DNA of 64,000 nt, taken from positions 4,698,850-4,762,849 of the forward strand of contig NZ_HG964497.1 in the NCBI RefSeq assembly GCF_000613125.1. Reading direction: 5' to 3'. Below the pieces are notes generated by a model that was not told the DNA's origin, ran no database searches, and worked only from the letters and a program-made list of their open reading frames with translations. Made by a program: the position numbers and the translations under genes. The stretch's first letter is position 1. Each line of letters starts with the position of its first letter. Positions 1 to 8,367 of this stretch are shown here, piece by piece. This DNA comes from Bacillus sp. EB01 (GTDB taxonomy: Bacteria > Bacillota > Bacilli > Bacillales > Cytobacillaceae).

Positions 1-1887
1 CTCTGACTCATCAACAGCCCCGGCTTGTGCTGCTTTATGATAAAAATATTTGATTAGCGACGTTCCATGATGCTGCTCAGCGATATCAACAATTTCCCTT
101 GGCATTTTGTGCTTCCTTAGCATCGCAGCACCGTCAGTAGCATGGGCAATAATAATTTGCGCACTTTTTTCGGGAGTTAGTCTATCATGCGGATTTTCTC
201 TATTCATCTGATTTTCAATGAAAAATAACGGTCTTTTTGTTTTTCCTATGTCATGATAGTAACATCCTACTCTTGCAAGTAGTCCGTTGGCACCAATTGC
301 TTCACATGCGGCCTCAGACAAGTTGGCAACCATAACGCTATGATGATACGTGCCTGGTGCTTCTGTTAATATCTTCTTTAGGAGCGGATGATTTGGGTTG
401 GACAATTCAATCAGCTTCATCGTAGAAAGAATTCCAAAGCTTGTTTCAAAGAATGGCAATAATCCCATAGCCAGAATAGCAGCCAATAAGCCCGAAACAA
501 TGCCAAAAAGGACGAACATCCCATACTCAAGTCCGCTATACTGCGCGTTTCTGAGCAGTACTAGTGAAAAAATCATACCCAAGTTTACTGCCGATACCAA
601 CATCCCAGCCGTCATGATTTTTGATCTGTCATGATGGTCTTTTAAAATGAGAGTAGCCGCGAGGCCTCCAACTAATATATAAATTCCCGCGGACATATTG
701 AGCGCTCCTGCCATTTCCTCATTGAAGATAATGCTTCCACAAATACTTTGAATTATGGCCATCATCCAAGCAAGCTTTTCATCTATAAGAATACTTATAA
801 TGATTCCTGCCATTGCCGCCGGAAATAAATAAAACGTCCCATCATGATTGAATACCTGGAACAGGCTGACGATTTTCATAATAATGATTGAAAAAGAAAA
901 TATCATCCCGAACAGAAGCAGGTTGGTTTGCCTTTTATCTGCTGAATCTTTCTGCTGTGAAAAATAATAATAGATTGAACCGAGGATAATGATAATCAAC
1001 AGAACAAGCCCGATGAACGGACGTGCTGAATTTTCGCTTTCAAGCAAGCCAACGAGCTTTAGCTGTCGGTAAATCTCACGGTTGACGAGATCTCCTTCGC
1101 TAACTATGATTTGGCCTTCGAGAATCTTGACAGGCTCCACAGCCTCTGCCGTTTGCCTTCTTGCCTCTTCAGTAGCCTGAGGATCAAAAAATTCATTTTG
1201 TATTACCGCGAACCTTCCCAATTGAATGGAAGCCCGTTTCAGTCCGGCATCAAGAGTTGAGAAGTTCAATTCTTCCTCGACTTTTTTCTTCGCATTCTCG
1301 ACTTCATCTGCGGGTATTGTTTGTTCCATTGCATTATTGATTGCGGTCATAGTCAGGTCTTTTGCTATTGAAAGCTGTCCATTGTTGGCTGAAACGAGAC
1401 CGGTAAACACCTCTTCAGGCAAGTCTTCAACCACGGATTGCGTCAGCTTTTCCTTTAACATTTTTACTTTTTCAGAAACAGTAGGTTCCTTAGGGGGAGG
1501 AGTAGGTTCTTCTTTTAGATTGTTCTCTTGTTCTCCTTTTAAATCCTGCTGAATTTCAGTATTTAATTCTATTGCGGAATCAAAAATTGAAGCAACAAGG
1601 TCCACTTGATTTTTGGCATATTCGGTTTTGACAGTGTAAATTCCCTGAACCCGGTCAAGCTCTTCCTGACGTTTTCGTTCAGTGCTTTCCTTATCCTCAA
1701 CAGTGACAGGGGATACAACAGTTCTATCCGCGACATCAAAAAGGTTAATGCTCAATTGATCCGGCTTGACGTTGTTGTATAAGGAAACGAACAGGATGAT
1801 TCCGAGCAATGAAAAAAACAAGACCCGGAAGAAAGCAAGGTCAAGCAGCCGCTTCACCTTTTGGAATTGTTTTTGCAGCAAGTCCAT
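1..1887 (-). CDS. pgpH: Cyclic-di-AMP phosphodiesterase PgpH (7TM-HD family), 3' end cut by window
   Basis: Membrane HD-domain phosphodiesterase (B. subtilis YqfF); the family hydrolyses the second messenger c-di-AMP. The start ATG at 1887 follows a purine-rich Shine-Dalgarno (GGGAGGGGG). The frame stays open to base 1, so the first 629 residues are visible. In order: one N-terminal membrane segment (about residues 18-38), a long extracellular region rich in Glu and Lys, a bundle of membrane helices (about 300-480), then the cytoplasmic HD domain with the HHSV motif and the HD pair at about 545-546 (context YYHDIGK). The rest of the HD domain lies outside the window. It is followed on the same strand by nothing visible. 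It probably belongs to the phoH transcription unit, though a hairpin separates them. Identity is very likely. Confidence 0.93.
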   Translation of the reverse strand, partial: MDLLQKQFQKVKRLLDLAFFRVLFFSLLGIILFVSLYNNVKPDQLSINLFDVADRTVVSPVTVEDKESTERKRQEELDRVQGIYTVKTEYAKNQVDLVASIFDSAIELNTEIQQDLKGEQENNLKEEPTPPPKEPTVSEKVKMLKEKLTQSVVEDLPEEVFTGLVSANNGQLSIAKDLTMTAINNAMEQTIPADEVENAKKKVEEELNFSTLDAGLKRASIQLGRFAVIQNEFFDPQATEEARRQTAEAVEPVKILEGQIIVSEGDLVNREIYRQLKLVGLLESENSARPFIGLVLLIIIILGSIYYYFSQQKDSADKRQTNLLLFGMIFSFSIIIMKIVSLFQVFNHDGTFYLFPAAMAGIIISILIDEKLAWMMAIIQSICGSIIFNEEMAGALNMSAGIYILVGGLAATLILKDHHDRSKIMTAGMLVSAVNLGMIFSLVLLRNAQYSGLEYGMFVLFGIVSGLLAAILAMGLLPFFETSFGILSTMKLIELSNPNHPLLKKILTEAPGTYHHSVMVANLSEAACEAIGANGLLARVGCYYHDIGKTKRPLFFIENQMNRENPHDRLTPEKSAQIIIAHATDGAAMLRKHKMPREIVDIAEQHHGTSLIKYFYHKAAQAGAVDESE

Positions 1888-2053
1888 TGTACGTTCCCCC
1901 TCCCAACCAGCTGGATGATTTCATCATTTTTAAAAAAACCATATGTCTTTTTAAAAATCATACCAGTTTTTACAGGAAGTTTCACTTAAATTAAAAGATT
2001 TGCAAATTTAGCTATTCTCTGTATGTTCACTAATTTGTATTTTTCTTACAACA

Positions 2054-2074
2054 AAAGCCGCCAATGGCGGCTTT
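2054..2074 (-). terminator. Hairpin at the end of phoH
   Basis: A 9-bp perfect stem (AAAGCCGCC/GGCGGCTTT) with a 3-base loop overlaps the phoH stop codon. The T-run after it on the minus strand is short and interrupted (TTTTGTTGT), so termination may be partial and allow read-through into pgpH. Confidence 0.6.
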
Positions 2075-3032
2075 AATCGTGTTTTCCATATGCTTCAATA
2101 ATTCGTGCGACAAGAGGATGGCGGACAACATCGCTTTGTTCAAGCCGAATGAATTCGATGCCCTTTACTCCATCTAATATTTCTTCAGCAGCAAACAAAC
2201 CTGATTTTGCTCCTTTAGGCAAATCAACCTGGGTTTTGTCTCCAGTAATGACCATTTTTGATCCAAAGCCTAGCCGAGTCAGGAACATTTTCATTTGTGC
2301 GTGGGTTGTGTTCTGGGCTTCATCAAGAATGACAAATGCCTCATCCAGCGTCCTGCCCCTCATATAGGCAAGTGGGGCTATTTCAATTGTCCCCCGCTCT
2401 ATTAGCCGCAATGTGTGTTCCATACCCAGTACATCATGCAGCGCATCATACAGTGGCCTCAAATATGGATCCACCTTTTCCTTCAGATCACCCGGCAGGA
2501 AACCAAGGCTCTCCCCAGCTTCAACAGCCGGCCTTGTCAAAATGATTTTATTGACGGTACCATTCTTTAACGCAGCTACTGCCATAACAACGGCCAGGTA
2601 GGTTTTTCCCGTCCCTGCTGGACCGATTCCAAAAACAAGGTCATTTTTTCTCATGGCATTGATATAATAACGCTGCCCAATTGTTTTTACTCTTATTGAC
2701 TTGCCTTTGGCATTCTTGGCTATTTCTTCATCATAAAGATGCTCGAAGTAATCAAGCGTCCCTTTTCTCGCTAATTCAACCGCATAAAGTACATCTCTTT
2801 GGTTTATGCCAATTCCTTTTCTTATGACACCAACAAGCTTTTCCAATACCGCGGATGCCTGGCCAGCATTTTCTTCGGTTCCTGTGACATGTATCGATTC
2901 ACCACGGGAAACGATAGATACATTTAATTCCTGTTCAATCATCTTCAGGTTTGCATCCGAATTGCCAAAAAGCATCACGGCTTCATTAGGATTATCTAGT
3001 TGTAGTTGGAAATTTTTAAGGTTTTCTGTCAT
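2073..3032 (-). CDS. phoH: PhoH-family ATPase/RNA-associated protein
   Basis: PhoH-like P-loop ATPase of 319 aa, the normal family length (B. subtilis YqfE/PhoH). Walker A GPAGTGKT is at 137-144 and Walker B FVILDEAQ at 233-240; the N-terminal 70 residues resemble the small KH/R3H-like domain seen in this family. The family is linked to RNA metabolism, and its exact substrate is not settled. The ATG at 3032 abuts the yqfD stop codon with no intervening base, and its Shine-Dalgarno (GGAGACTC) lies in the 3' end of yqfD. This indicates translational coupling in a yqfC-yqfD-phoH operon. Confidence 0.93.
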   Translation of the reverse strand: MTENLKNFQLQLDNPNEAVMLFGNSDANLKMIEQELNVSIVSRGESIHVTGTEENAGQASAVLEKLVGVIRKGIGINQRDVLYAVELARKGTLDYFEHLYDEEIAKNAKGKSIRVKTIGQRYYINAMRKNDLVFGIGPAGTGKTYLAVVMAVAALKNGTVNKIILTRPAVEAGESLGFLPGDLKEKVDPYLRPLYDALHDVLGMEHTLRLIERGTIEIAPLAYMRGRTLDEAFVILDEAQNTTHAQMKMFLTRLGFGSKMVITGDKTQVDLPKGAKSGLFAAEEILDGVKGIEFIRLEQSDVVRHPLVARIIEAYGKHD

Positions 3033-4223
3033 TCATGAGTCTCCTTGGATAATGGGTTGTCCTATCGCAATATTTTCTACTACTGTATATAGGATTGACA
3101 GTTTTACTTTACCATTCGCAATTGACTGATGTAAAACTTTTTCCCCTTTTATAATAGCATCTTCATCAATTCGCTTTTTTATTTCCTTTTCGGCCCTATC
3201 TAATGCATTATTCAATGCCTCTTCCCTTGAATAGATCCTTTTGACCTCTTCACGCTCACGAATTGTCTTGTTCACATAGGAGACAGGCAATTCCCACTTT
3301 AAAAATTTGATAGGGGTTTCTGTAGCCTCCGTCTCAAAATCCTTAAATTCTGCTTTTCCAAATCCCCAAACAGGCAGGTTAAAATCCCCAAAACGGAGAT
3401 AATGCTTTTGCTTTTCATTACCATTATAAACCTGGAAGGTGGAGTTGAGCGGCAGTTCCACATATGCTTTGTACAATGTTTCTCCCCAGACTTCGCCAAT
3501 CGAGGCAACAGGCTCCTGTTGGCCTTCTCTGCCAATCAGGCCGGATACGAGCAGCTGGCCAGGTACAACATGGTCGTTCTGCTCAAACAGCCTTTGTCCC
3601 TTTTCTATGAAATAATTAACTATGATTGCTTCTTTTTTTGCAACAAGGTGTCGGGGGGAAAAATACTCGGGCTTTTCAGGTTCATTTTTTTCAACAACAC
3701 GAAGCTGATAGGTTGTCCCGTGTAATTCAACTCCTACCCAGGTTATTGCACCTACCCGGTCTGTCAATTTCCGCTGAATCGCCTCTACGTTATCAAGAGT
3801 AAACTGTGCCCGTCCAATTTTTACCCCCATCTTGTCCAACTCTTTACGAATCTGATGTTCGGTTTCTGGCTGTGCACCTTTTATTTCTATCCCCCAAACC
3901 ATATTGGATAACAACATAACAAGGAATAAAAAGAGAAGGCCGCCAATCAAGAAACCTGAATTTCTCAGTAATCTTTTAAAGAGAAAAGGAAATCCTCCTT
4001 TCCTCACAAAGGTAATCTTACATTCCCTGTTTCTCGAATGCTTCCGTAATTCGAGGGCATCCTGGAGCCTAATTGTAAACAGGACGATTTCGGGACCTTT
4101 CCTTTTGACATCCCAAATCTGGATACCGTTTCTTATCAAAGAATTTACATAGCGCTCCAAGCCTTTTCCTGTCAACTTTACAGTAACCTTGCCAGTAAAA
4201 AACTCTGTCCACTGATTCTTCAT
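3033..4223 (-). CDS. yqfD: Sporulation protein YqfD
   Basis: Sporulation protein of the YqfD/SpoIV-type family, 396 aa, close to the B. subtilis length. A soluble basic N-terminal region (about 1-85) is followed by one strong membrane segment (about 86-108, rich in Leu, Phe and Val) and a large, mainly beta extracytoplasmic domain with a charged C-terminal helix. B. subtilis yqfD mutants are blocked in sporulation; the molecular role is unknown. ATG 4223 is preferred because GGGGG lies 6 bases upstream. A TTG two codons earlier (4229) overlaps the yqfC stop and has no room for a Shine-Dalgarno. It is co-transcribed with yqfC. Confidence 0.9.
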   Translation of the reverse strand: MKNQWTEFFTGKVTVKLTGKGLERYVNSLIRNGIQIWDVKRKGPEIVLFTIRLQDALELRKHSRNRECKITFVRKGGFPFLFKRLLRNSGFLIGGLLFLFLVMLLSNMVWGIEIKGAQPETEHQIRKELDKMGVKIGRAQFTLDNVEAIQRKLTDRVGAITWVGVELHGTTYQLRVVEKNEPEKPEYFSPRHLVAKKEAIIVNYFIEKGQRLFEQNDHVVPGQLLVSGLIGREGQQEPVASIGEVWGETLYKAYVELPLNSTFQVYNGNEKQKHYLRFGDFNLPVWGFGKAEFKDFETEATETPIKFLKWELPVSYVNKTIREREEVKRIYSREEALNNALDRAEKEIKKRIDEDAIIKGEKVLHQSIANGKVKLSILYTVVENIAIGQPIIQGDS

Positions 4224-4225
4224 AG

Positions 4226-4522
4226 TCAACCCCCGGCCTCTTCATTTATATAAACAACCTGATCAATTTTTCCTTCAAGGAGGATTTCTTCTGGCAGGAT
4301 TGTTTTAATCACAAATGCCTTTCCTTTTATTAAGAGCTGTCCTTTTTTTAGCATCAGCCTTAATTCACGGTCAGTGAAAGAAAGGAGTCCTTTGTGATTT
4401 TCTATATAAATATGGATTTGCCCAATCATTGTAATTCTCGGCAAATCCATGATGACATCCTGGGGTAGATCCATTCTTGCTGCAATCCAGTTCCGCATTC
4501 GCTGGCTCCACTTTTTCGGCAT
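4226..4522 (-). CDS. yqfC: Sporulation protein YqfC
   Basis: Small YqfC-family protein of 98 aa. It has a basic N-terminus with repeated Arg and Lys, then a beta-rich domain of short hydrophobic strands (about 35-90) and no membrane segment. YqfC and YqfD are almost always adjacent in spore formers and are made under mother-cell control in B. subtilis; biochemical function is unknown. ATG 4522 has a GGGGG Shine-Dalgarno 9 bases upstream. The stop is within three bases of the yqfD start, consistent with coupled translation. Confidence 0.9.
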   Translation of the reverse strand: MPKKWSQRMRNWIAARMDLPQDVIMDLPRITMIGQIHIYIENHKGLLSFTDRELRLMLKKGQLLIKGKAFVIKTILPEEILLEGKIDQVVYINEEAGG

Positions 4523-4627
4523 AAAAAAGAACCCCCTCTCACATCATTTTTATGAAATGAAAAGGGATTCTAGCACATGTTTTTCCTTTTTATAGACTAG
4601 CATGGCCTTTTGCACGCAAGAAAAAGC

Positions 4628-5032
4628 TTATCTCCGGTAGTGAGGGCGCTTTGAACGAGGAGGACCAAGAATTTCTGCCCAAACCACTGCATCAGCCAGA
4701 TTTTTTTCGGTAACCGAAATCATTTGGTCCTCTTCTGTCTTATCTTGAACCGATTCCGCGCTGACCCGGGACGCTTTTACAGGGACTTTATCCGCTATTT
4801 TTAAAGGCTCGGCAGGTTTAGGCTGTGGAACAGCAGTCTTTTTTGTTGTACGCCGTTCTATTTCCTTTAAGCTCTTCGGAATATCAGCCCTGGATACCTC
4901 TTTGTAGGCATCCTGAAATTCCTTCTTGAGCTCCGGGAGAGACCGCCGTCTTTTCTCGTTTGGATTTTCTTTAGCTTTTCCAAAAAAAGTTGATATTGCC
5001 GCGATGATGATAAAGAGAATAATTGTTTCCAA
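4628..5032 (-). CDS. Uncharacterised 134-aa membrane-anchored protein
   Basis: I do not recognise a function. The start is TTG at 5032, chosen because AGGAGG lies 6 bases upstream. Residues 2-17 form a hydrophobic membrane anchor. Next comes a strongly charged stretch (about 19-70) that could be helical, then a Pro/Lys/Ala-rich low-complexity linker. The last 20 residues are a compact motif containing AEILGPPRSKRP that looks conserved and functional. It sits where B. subtilis has yqfB, between floA and yqfC, but I cannot say it is homologous to YqfB. The anchor plus linker plus C-terminal motif suggests a tether or adaptor working with the flotillin FloA; that is inference. Confidence 0.7.
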   Translation of the reverse strand: METIILFIIIAAISTFFGKAKENPNEKRRRSLPELKKEFQDAYKEVSRADIPKSLKEIERRTTKKTAVPQPKPAEPLKIADKVPVKASRVSAESVQDKTEEDQMISVTEKNLADAVVWAEILGPPRSKRPHYRR

Positions 5033-5090
5033 AGCCAGCCTCCTTCCTGAATCGGCCGGAATACCCCTTTACGCTTAAAAAACGGAGGGT

Positions 5091-6074
5091 TTACTGGCCA
5101 TCTTTCTTGTCATTTCCCATTTTGCCAATCGATCCTCGCATGTCAGTATCAGCCGAAATGTTTTTAAAGTTCATATAATCCATTACGCCGATATTCCCTG
5201 ACTTTAAAGCCTGGGCCATTGCAAGCGGTACCTCTGCCTCAGCCTGGACAACCATGGCTCTCATTTCCTGAACACGGGCTTTCATTTCCTGCTCGGTCGC
5301 TACAGCCATTGCGCGACGCTCTTCGGCTTTAGCCTGTGCGATTTTCTTGTCTGCTTCTGCTTGCTCAGTTTGAAGTTCCGCACCAATGTTTTTACCGATA
5401 TCAACATCGGCAATATCAATCGATAGAATTTCAAAAGCCGTTCCGGCATCAAGGCCTTTAGAAAGAACCGTTTGGGAAATCATATCTGGGTTTTCAAGTA
5501 CTTTGCTATGGTTTTCCGAAGATCCAATGGTAGACACGACACCTTCACCTACCCTGGCGACGATTGTCTCCTCACCGGCCCCCCCAACCAGGCGGTCGAT
5601 ATTAGCACGAACGGTAATCCTTGCCTTTGCCTTAACCTCAATACCATTCATCGCTACACCTGCAATAAATGGAGTTTCAATAACTTTTGGGTTTACACTC
5701 ATCTGAACCGCTTCAAGTACATCACGGCCTGCTAGATCGATGGCGGCACAACGCTCGAAACTAAGTTCAATATTCGCACGGTGCGCAGCAATCAGTGCAT
5801 TGACAACCCGATCCACATTCCCTCCAGCCAGGTAGTGGCTTTCAAGCTGGTTCGTCGACACATCAAGGCCAGCTTTATGAGCCTTGATTAGTGGATTGAT
5901 GACTCTGTGCGGAGTTACCCGGCGGAGCCTCATCCCAATAAGTGTGAAAATGCTGACCCTGACACCAGCTGCCAGCGCCGAAATCCAAAGCATGACTGGT
6001 ACAAAGGACAATAGTATCCCTAAAAGGATTAACCCTACTGCTACTATAACAACTAAAAATATAGCTTCATTCAT
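5091..6074 (-). CDS. floA: Flotillin-like protein FloA
   Basis: FloA (YqfA), 327 aa, a scaffold of functional membrane microdomains. An N-terminal hydrophobic region (about 5-55, containing two segments) inserts in the membrane. A PHB/flotillin-type domain follows, then a coiled-coil rich in Ala, Glu and Lys (about 235-290) carrying the EA repeats that drive oligomerisation. Start ATG 6074 follows GAGGAGG; an out-of-frame ATG four bases upstream is ignored. The gene lies 13 bp after nfeD and should share its sigma-W promoter, as the yqeZ-yqfA-yqfB operon does in B. subtilis. Confidence 0.95.
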   Translation of the reverse strand: MNEAIFLVVIVAVGLILLGILLSFVPVMLWISALAAGVRVSIFTLIGMRLRRVTPHRVINPLIKAHKAGLDVSTNQLESHYLAGGNVDRVVNALIAAHRANIELSFERCAAIDLAGRDVLEAVQMSVNPKVIETPFIAGVAMNGIEVKAKARITVRANIDRLVGGAGEETIVARVGEGVVSTIGSSENHSKVLENPDMISQTVLSKGLDAGTAFEILSIDIADVDIGKNIGAELQTEQAEADKKIAQAKAEERRAMAVATEQEMKARVQEMRAMVVQAEAEVPLAMAQALKSGNIGVMDYMNFKNISADTDMRGSIGKMGNDKKDGQ

Positions 6075-6087
6075 TCATTTTACCTCC

Positions 6088-6726
6088 TCATTTGATGCTT
6101 TCTCTGACTACAACACGTGGTCCTTCAACTTCAATCACCTTTACAGTTGCTCCTTTTGCTATAAAAGAACCCTCTGTTACAACATCGACACGCTCGTTAT
6201 TAAAAACAGCTGTTCCGGATGGACGGAGCACTGTAAGGGCCGTTCCTTCACTTCCCAGCAAATCTGTCCTGTTGATATTCGAGACATACCCATCTTCTTT
6301 TCTCGCAGTATCAAATAATACCATTGAATTGAACAGGGCCATTTTTTTGTGGAAGACTTTGACAAGCAAAATAAAAAATACGATTGAGAAAAAAATAGAG
6401 ATAACGAGTGAAACACCCATTTGAAAAGTATTTTCACCCGCAAGGAACAGACTTCCCACCAGAGCGGCTATCCCAAGTGTTCCCGCAATTGCTCCTGGTA
6501 AAAAAAACTCCAAAAAAATAAGGACAATGCCAGCAATAAATAATGCAAGTGTGCCAAAACCGGCAAGGCCGGCAATAAAATGGCCATAAAAGAATAGCAG
6601 CAATGCGGATAGGCCCACGAGCCCCGGAAGCCCGAACCGTGGTGAAAAAAGCTCCATTACCATTGCCATACCAGCAATGGTCAATAGGATTGTAACAACA
6701 ACAGGATCCGTTATAAATTCAGCCAT
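6088..6726 (-). CDS. Short NfeD-family membrane protein (no protease domain)
   Basis: NfeD-type protein of 212 aa: four or five hydrophobic segments between residues 8 and 127, then a small C-terminal OB-fold domain (about 150-212) containing GSEGTA and the G-ERVDVV pattern of the family. NfeD proteins partner flotillins. B. subtilis YqeZ, in the same position, is about twice as long because of an N-terminal ClpP-class serine protease domain. Here that domain is absent: ATG 6726 has its own AAAGGAGG Shine-Dalgarno, and the sequence upstream is a promoter and repeats. The protein therefore resembles the short YuaF-type NfeD normally paired with FloT. Confidence 0.88.
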   Translation of the reverse strand: MAEFITDPVVVTILLTIAGMAMVMELFSPRFGLPGLVGLSALLLFFYGHFIAGLAGFGTLALFIAGIVLIFLEFFLPGAIAGTLGIAALVGSLFLAGENTFQMGVSLVISIFFSIVFFILLVKVFHKKMALFNSMVLFDTARKEDGYVSNINRTDLLGSEGTALTVLRPSGTAVFNNERVDVVTEGSFIAKGATVKVIEVEGPRVVVRESIK

Positions 6727-6770
6727 AGCAATCCTCCTTTAGATGTTTTAGATCCTTCTCTTTAAGTATG

Positions 6771-6796
6771 TACGCTTTAACTGCCCTTAAGTTTCA
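6771..6796 (-). promoter_or_regulatory. Sigma-W promoter of nfeD-floA
   Basis: On the minus strand the motif TGAAAC is followed by exactly 16 bases and CGTA, a perfect match to the sigma-W consensus, 45 bases upstream of the nfeD ATG. The same operon is in the B. subtilis sigma-W (envelope stress) regulon, so this is very probably the working promoter. Confidence 0.85.
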
Positions 6797-6848
6797 TTTT
6801 TTGGCAAAATTAGAGTAGGTTTCCTTTTAAATAATTGGACCAATGTTT

Positions 6849-7448
6849 TGTTTAGAAAAATTGGATTACTCGACGAATCCCACTAAGTAAACCCACGTTC
6901 TGTCTAGAAAAGTTGGTTTACTCGACGAATCTGACTAAGTAAACCCACGTTCTGTCTAGAAAAGTTGGATTACTCGACGAATCTGACTCAGTCCACTCAT
7001 GTTCCGTCTAGAAAATCTTTTTACTCGACGAATCTCACTGAGTGAACCCCTGTTCTGTCTAGAAAAGTTGGTTTACTCGACGAATCTGACTCAGTCCACT
7101 CATGTTCCGTCTAGAAAATCTATTTACTCGACGAATCCCACTCAGTGAACCCACGTTCTGTCTAGAAAAGTCGGTTTACTCGACGAATCCCACTCAGTGA
7201 ACCCGCGTTCTGTCTAGAAAAGTCGGTTTACTCGACGAATCTGACTCAGTCCACTCATGTTCCGTCTAGAAAATCTGTTTACTCGACGAATCCCACTAAG
7301 TAAACCCGCGTTCTGCCTAGAAAAGTTGGTTTACTCGACGAATCCCACTCAGTGAACACGCGTTCTGTCTAGAAAAGTCGGTTTACTCGACGAATTTCAC
7401 TCACTGAACCCCCGTTTCGTCTAGAAAAAATCCTTTGCTGGACAATTC
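6849..7448. repeat. Tandem array of 51/52-bp units, about 11.5 copies
   Basis: TCTAGA (or a one-base variant) recurs at 6851, 6903, 6955, 7007, 7058, 7110, 7161, 7213, 7265, 7316, 7368 and 7420, giving periods of 51 or 52. Units also share TTTACTCGACGAATC. Two variants exist: a majority type with CACTCAGTGAACCC and a minority type with GACTCAGTCCACTCATG (at 6985, 7088 and 7243). Within units GGTTTACT and AGTAAACC (or its G-U variant AGTGAACC) are inverted repeats that could fold. No ORF or good promoter is visible. Copies are adjacent with no unique spacers, so it is not a CRISPR. Confidence 0.93.
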
Positions 7449-7459
7449 ATTTTTCCTAA

Positions 7460-7488
7460 AGTAAAAACCGCAGGCTTATCGCCTGCGG
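7460..7488 (-). terminator. Terminator after yqeY
   Basis: An 8-bp GC-rich stem (CCGCAGGC/GCCTGCGG) with a TTATC loop is followed on the minus strand by TTTTTACTTT, 19 bp past the yqeY stop. This is a standard intrinsic terminator. Confidence 0.88.
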
Positions 7489-7506
7489 CCGTTGATGTCA
7501 GTTGAA

Positions 7507-7950
7507 TTATGAAAGGTGTTGTTGCACAAGTTTATTAACAAGCGACCCGTCCGCCTTGCCTTTTACCTTTGGCATGATGGCAGCCATCACTTTTCCCATA
7601 TCAGCTTTGGAAGTTGCACCGACCTCGGCAATAGTCTCCCTTACAATACCCGCAACTTCTTCTTCAGAGAGCTGCTGTGGCATATAAAGCTCAACGACTT
7701 CGATTTCCTGGCGCAATTTTTCAACAAGGTCTGCGCGACCTGCTTTATCAAACTCATGAAGGGAGTCTTTACGTTGTTTCATTTCGCGAGAAAGGACAGT
7801 GAGCTCTTCCTCTTCCGATAGGTCCTTGCCAAGCTTGATCGCTTCATTCTGCAAGGAAGCCTTAATCATCCGAATGACAGTGAGCTTGTCTTTGTCTTTG
7901 CTTTTCATCGCTAGTTTCATATCAGTATTTAAATGTTCGAGAAGACTCAG
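7507..7950 (-). CDS. yqeY: GatB/YqeY domain protein, apparent CTG start
   Basis: GatB/YqeY-type helical protein of 147 aa, related to the tail domain of the GatB amidotransferase subunit; its role is unproven but it may contact tRNA. The first ATG in frame (7920) would drop ten residues that the family conserves. The frame reads back to CTG at 7950, giving a start like the MSLLE N-terminus I remember for B. subtilis YqeY. GAGGGTGG lies 6 bases upstream of that CTG. No ATG, GTG or TTG is available there. The gene follows rpsU by 20 bp and uses its promoter. Confidence 0.88.
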   Translation of the reverse strand: MSLLEHLNTDMKLAMKSKDKDKLTVIRMIKASLQNEAIKLGKDLSEEEELTVLSREMKQRKDSLHEFDKAGRADLVEKLRQEIEVVELYMPQQLSEEEVAGIVRETIAEVGATSKADMGKVMAAIMPKVKGKADGSLVNKLVQQHLS

Positions 7951-7970
7951 GATAGTCCACCCTCTCTTAA

Positions 7971-8144
7971 TTAAAACTTACGTTTCCTTGCTGCTTCAGA
8001 CTTCTTCTTACGCTTAACACTTGGTTTTTCGTAGAATTCGCGCTTTCTTGCTTCTTGGATAGTACCTGACTTAGATACAGTACGTTTAAAGCGTCGAAGA
8101 GCATCTTCAAGCGATTCGTTTTTACGAACGACGGTTTTAGACAT
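7971..8144 (-). CDS. rpsU: 30S ribosomal protein S21
   Basis: Ribosomal protein bS21, 57 aa, which helps 16S rRNA engage mRNA during initiation. The protein is short and very basic: an N-terminal part with [12 protein letters not shown], and a C-terminus rich in Lys and Arg ending in ARKRKF. Start ATG 8144 lies 8 bases after a long GGAGGGAGGG Shine-Dalgarno; a reading frame ten codons longer upstream has no support. First gene of an rpsU-yqeY unit with its own strong promoter. Confidence 0.96.
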   Translation of the reverse strand: MSKTVVRKNESLEDALRRFKRTVSKSGTIQEARKREFYEKPSVKRKKKSEAARKRKF

Positions 8145-8207
8145 TAACTTTCCCTCCCTCCGAACACAACACACTCACATCAAACATGGAAATCCATGTA
8201 CTTTGCC

Positions 8208-8236
8208 ATTATAATACAACCTTCCTATGAGGTCAA
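8208..8236 (-). promoter_or_regulatory. Sigma-A promoter of rpsU-yqeY
   Basis: TTGACC, a 17-base spacer and TATAAT on the minus strand, giving a 5' leader of about 55 bases before the rpsU ATG. One mismatch from consensus. Confidence 0.8.
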
Positions 8237-8367
8237 CTGTAATTACTATGAGACTGCCCCCATTTCGGTATATTTTATACAATCCTAGGCTTTTCAGTTT
8301 GAATAAATTGTAGTTACAGTCATGTTGCTTGGGGACAGGCCATAAACTGTTACAGGGAGTGGATGTC

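Noticed and set aside
6849-7448. CRISPR array
   Set aside because: Repeats are adjacent 51/52-bp units that vary between copies and have no unique spacers; no cas gene is near.
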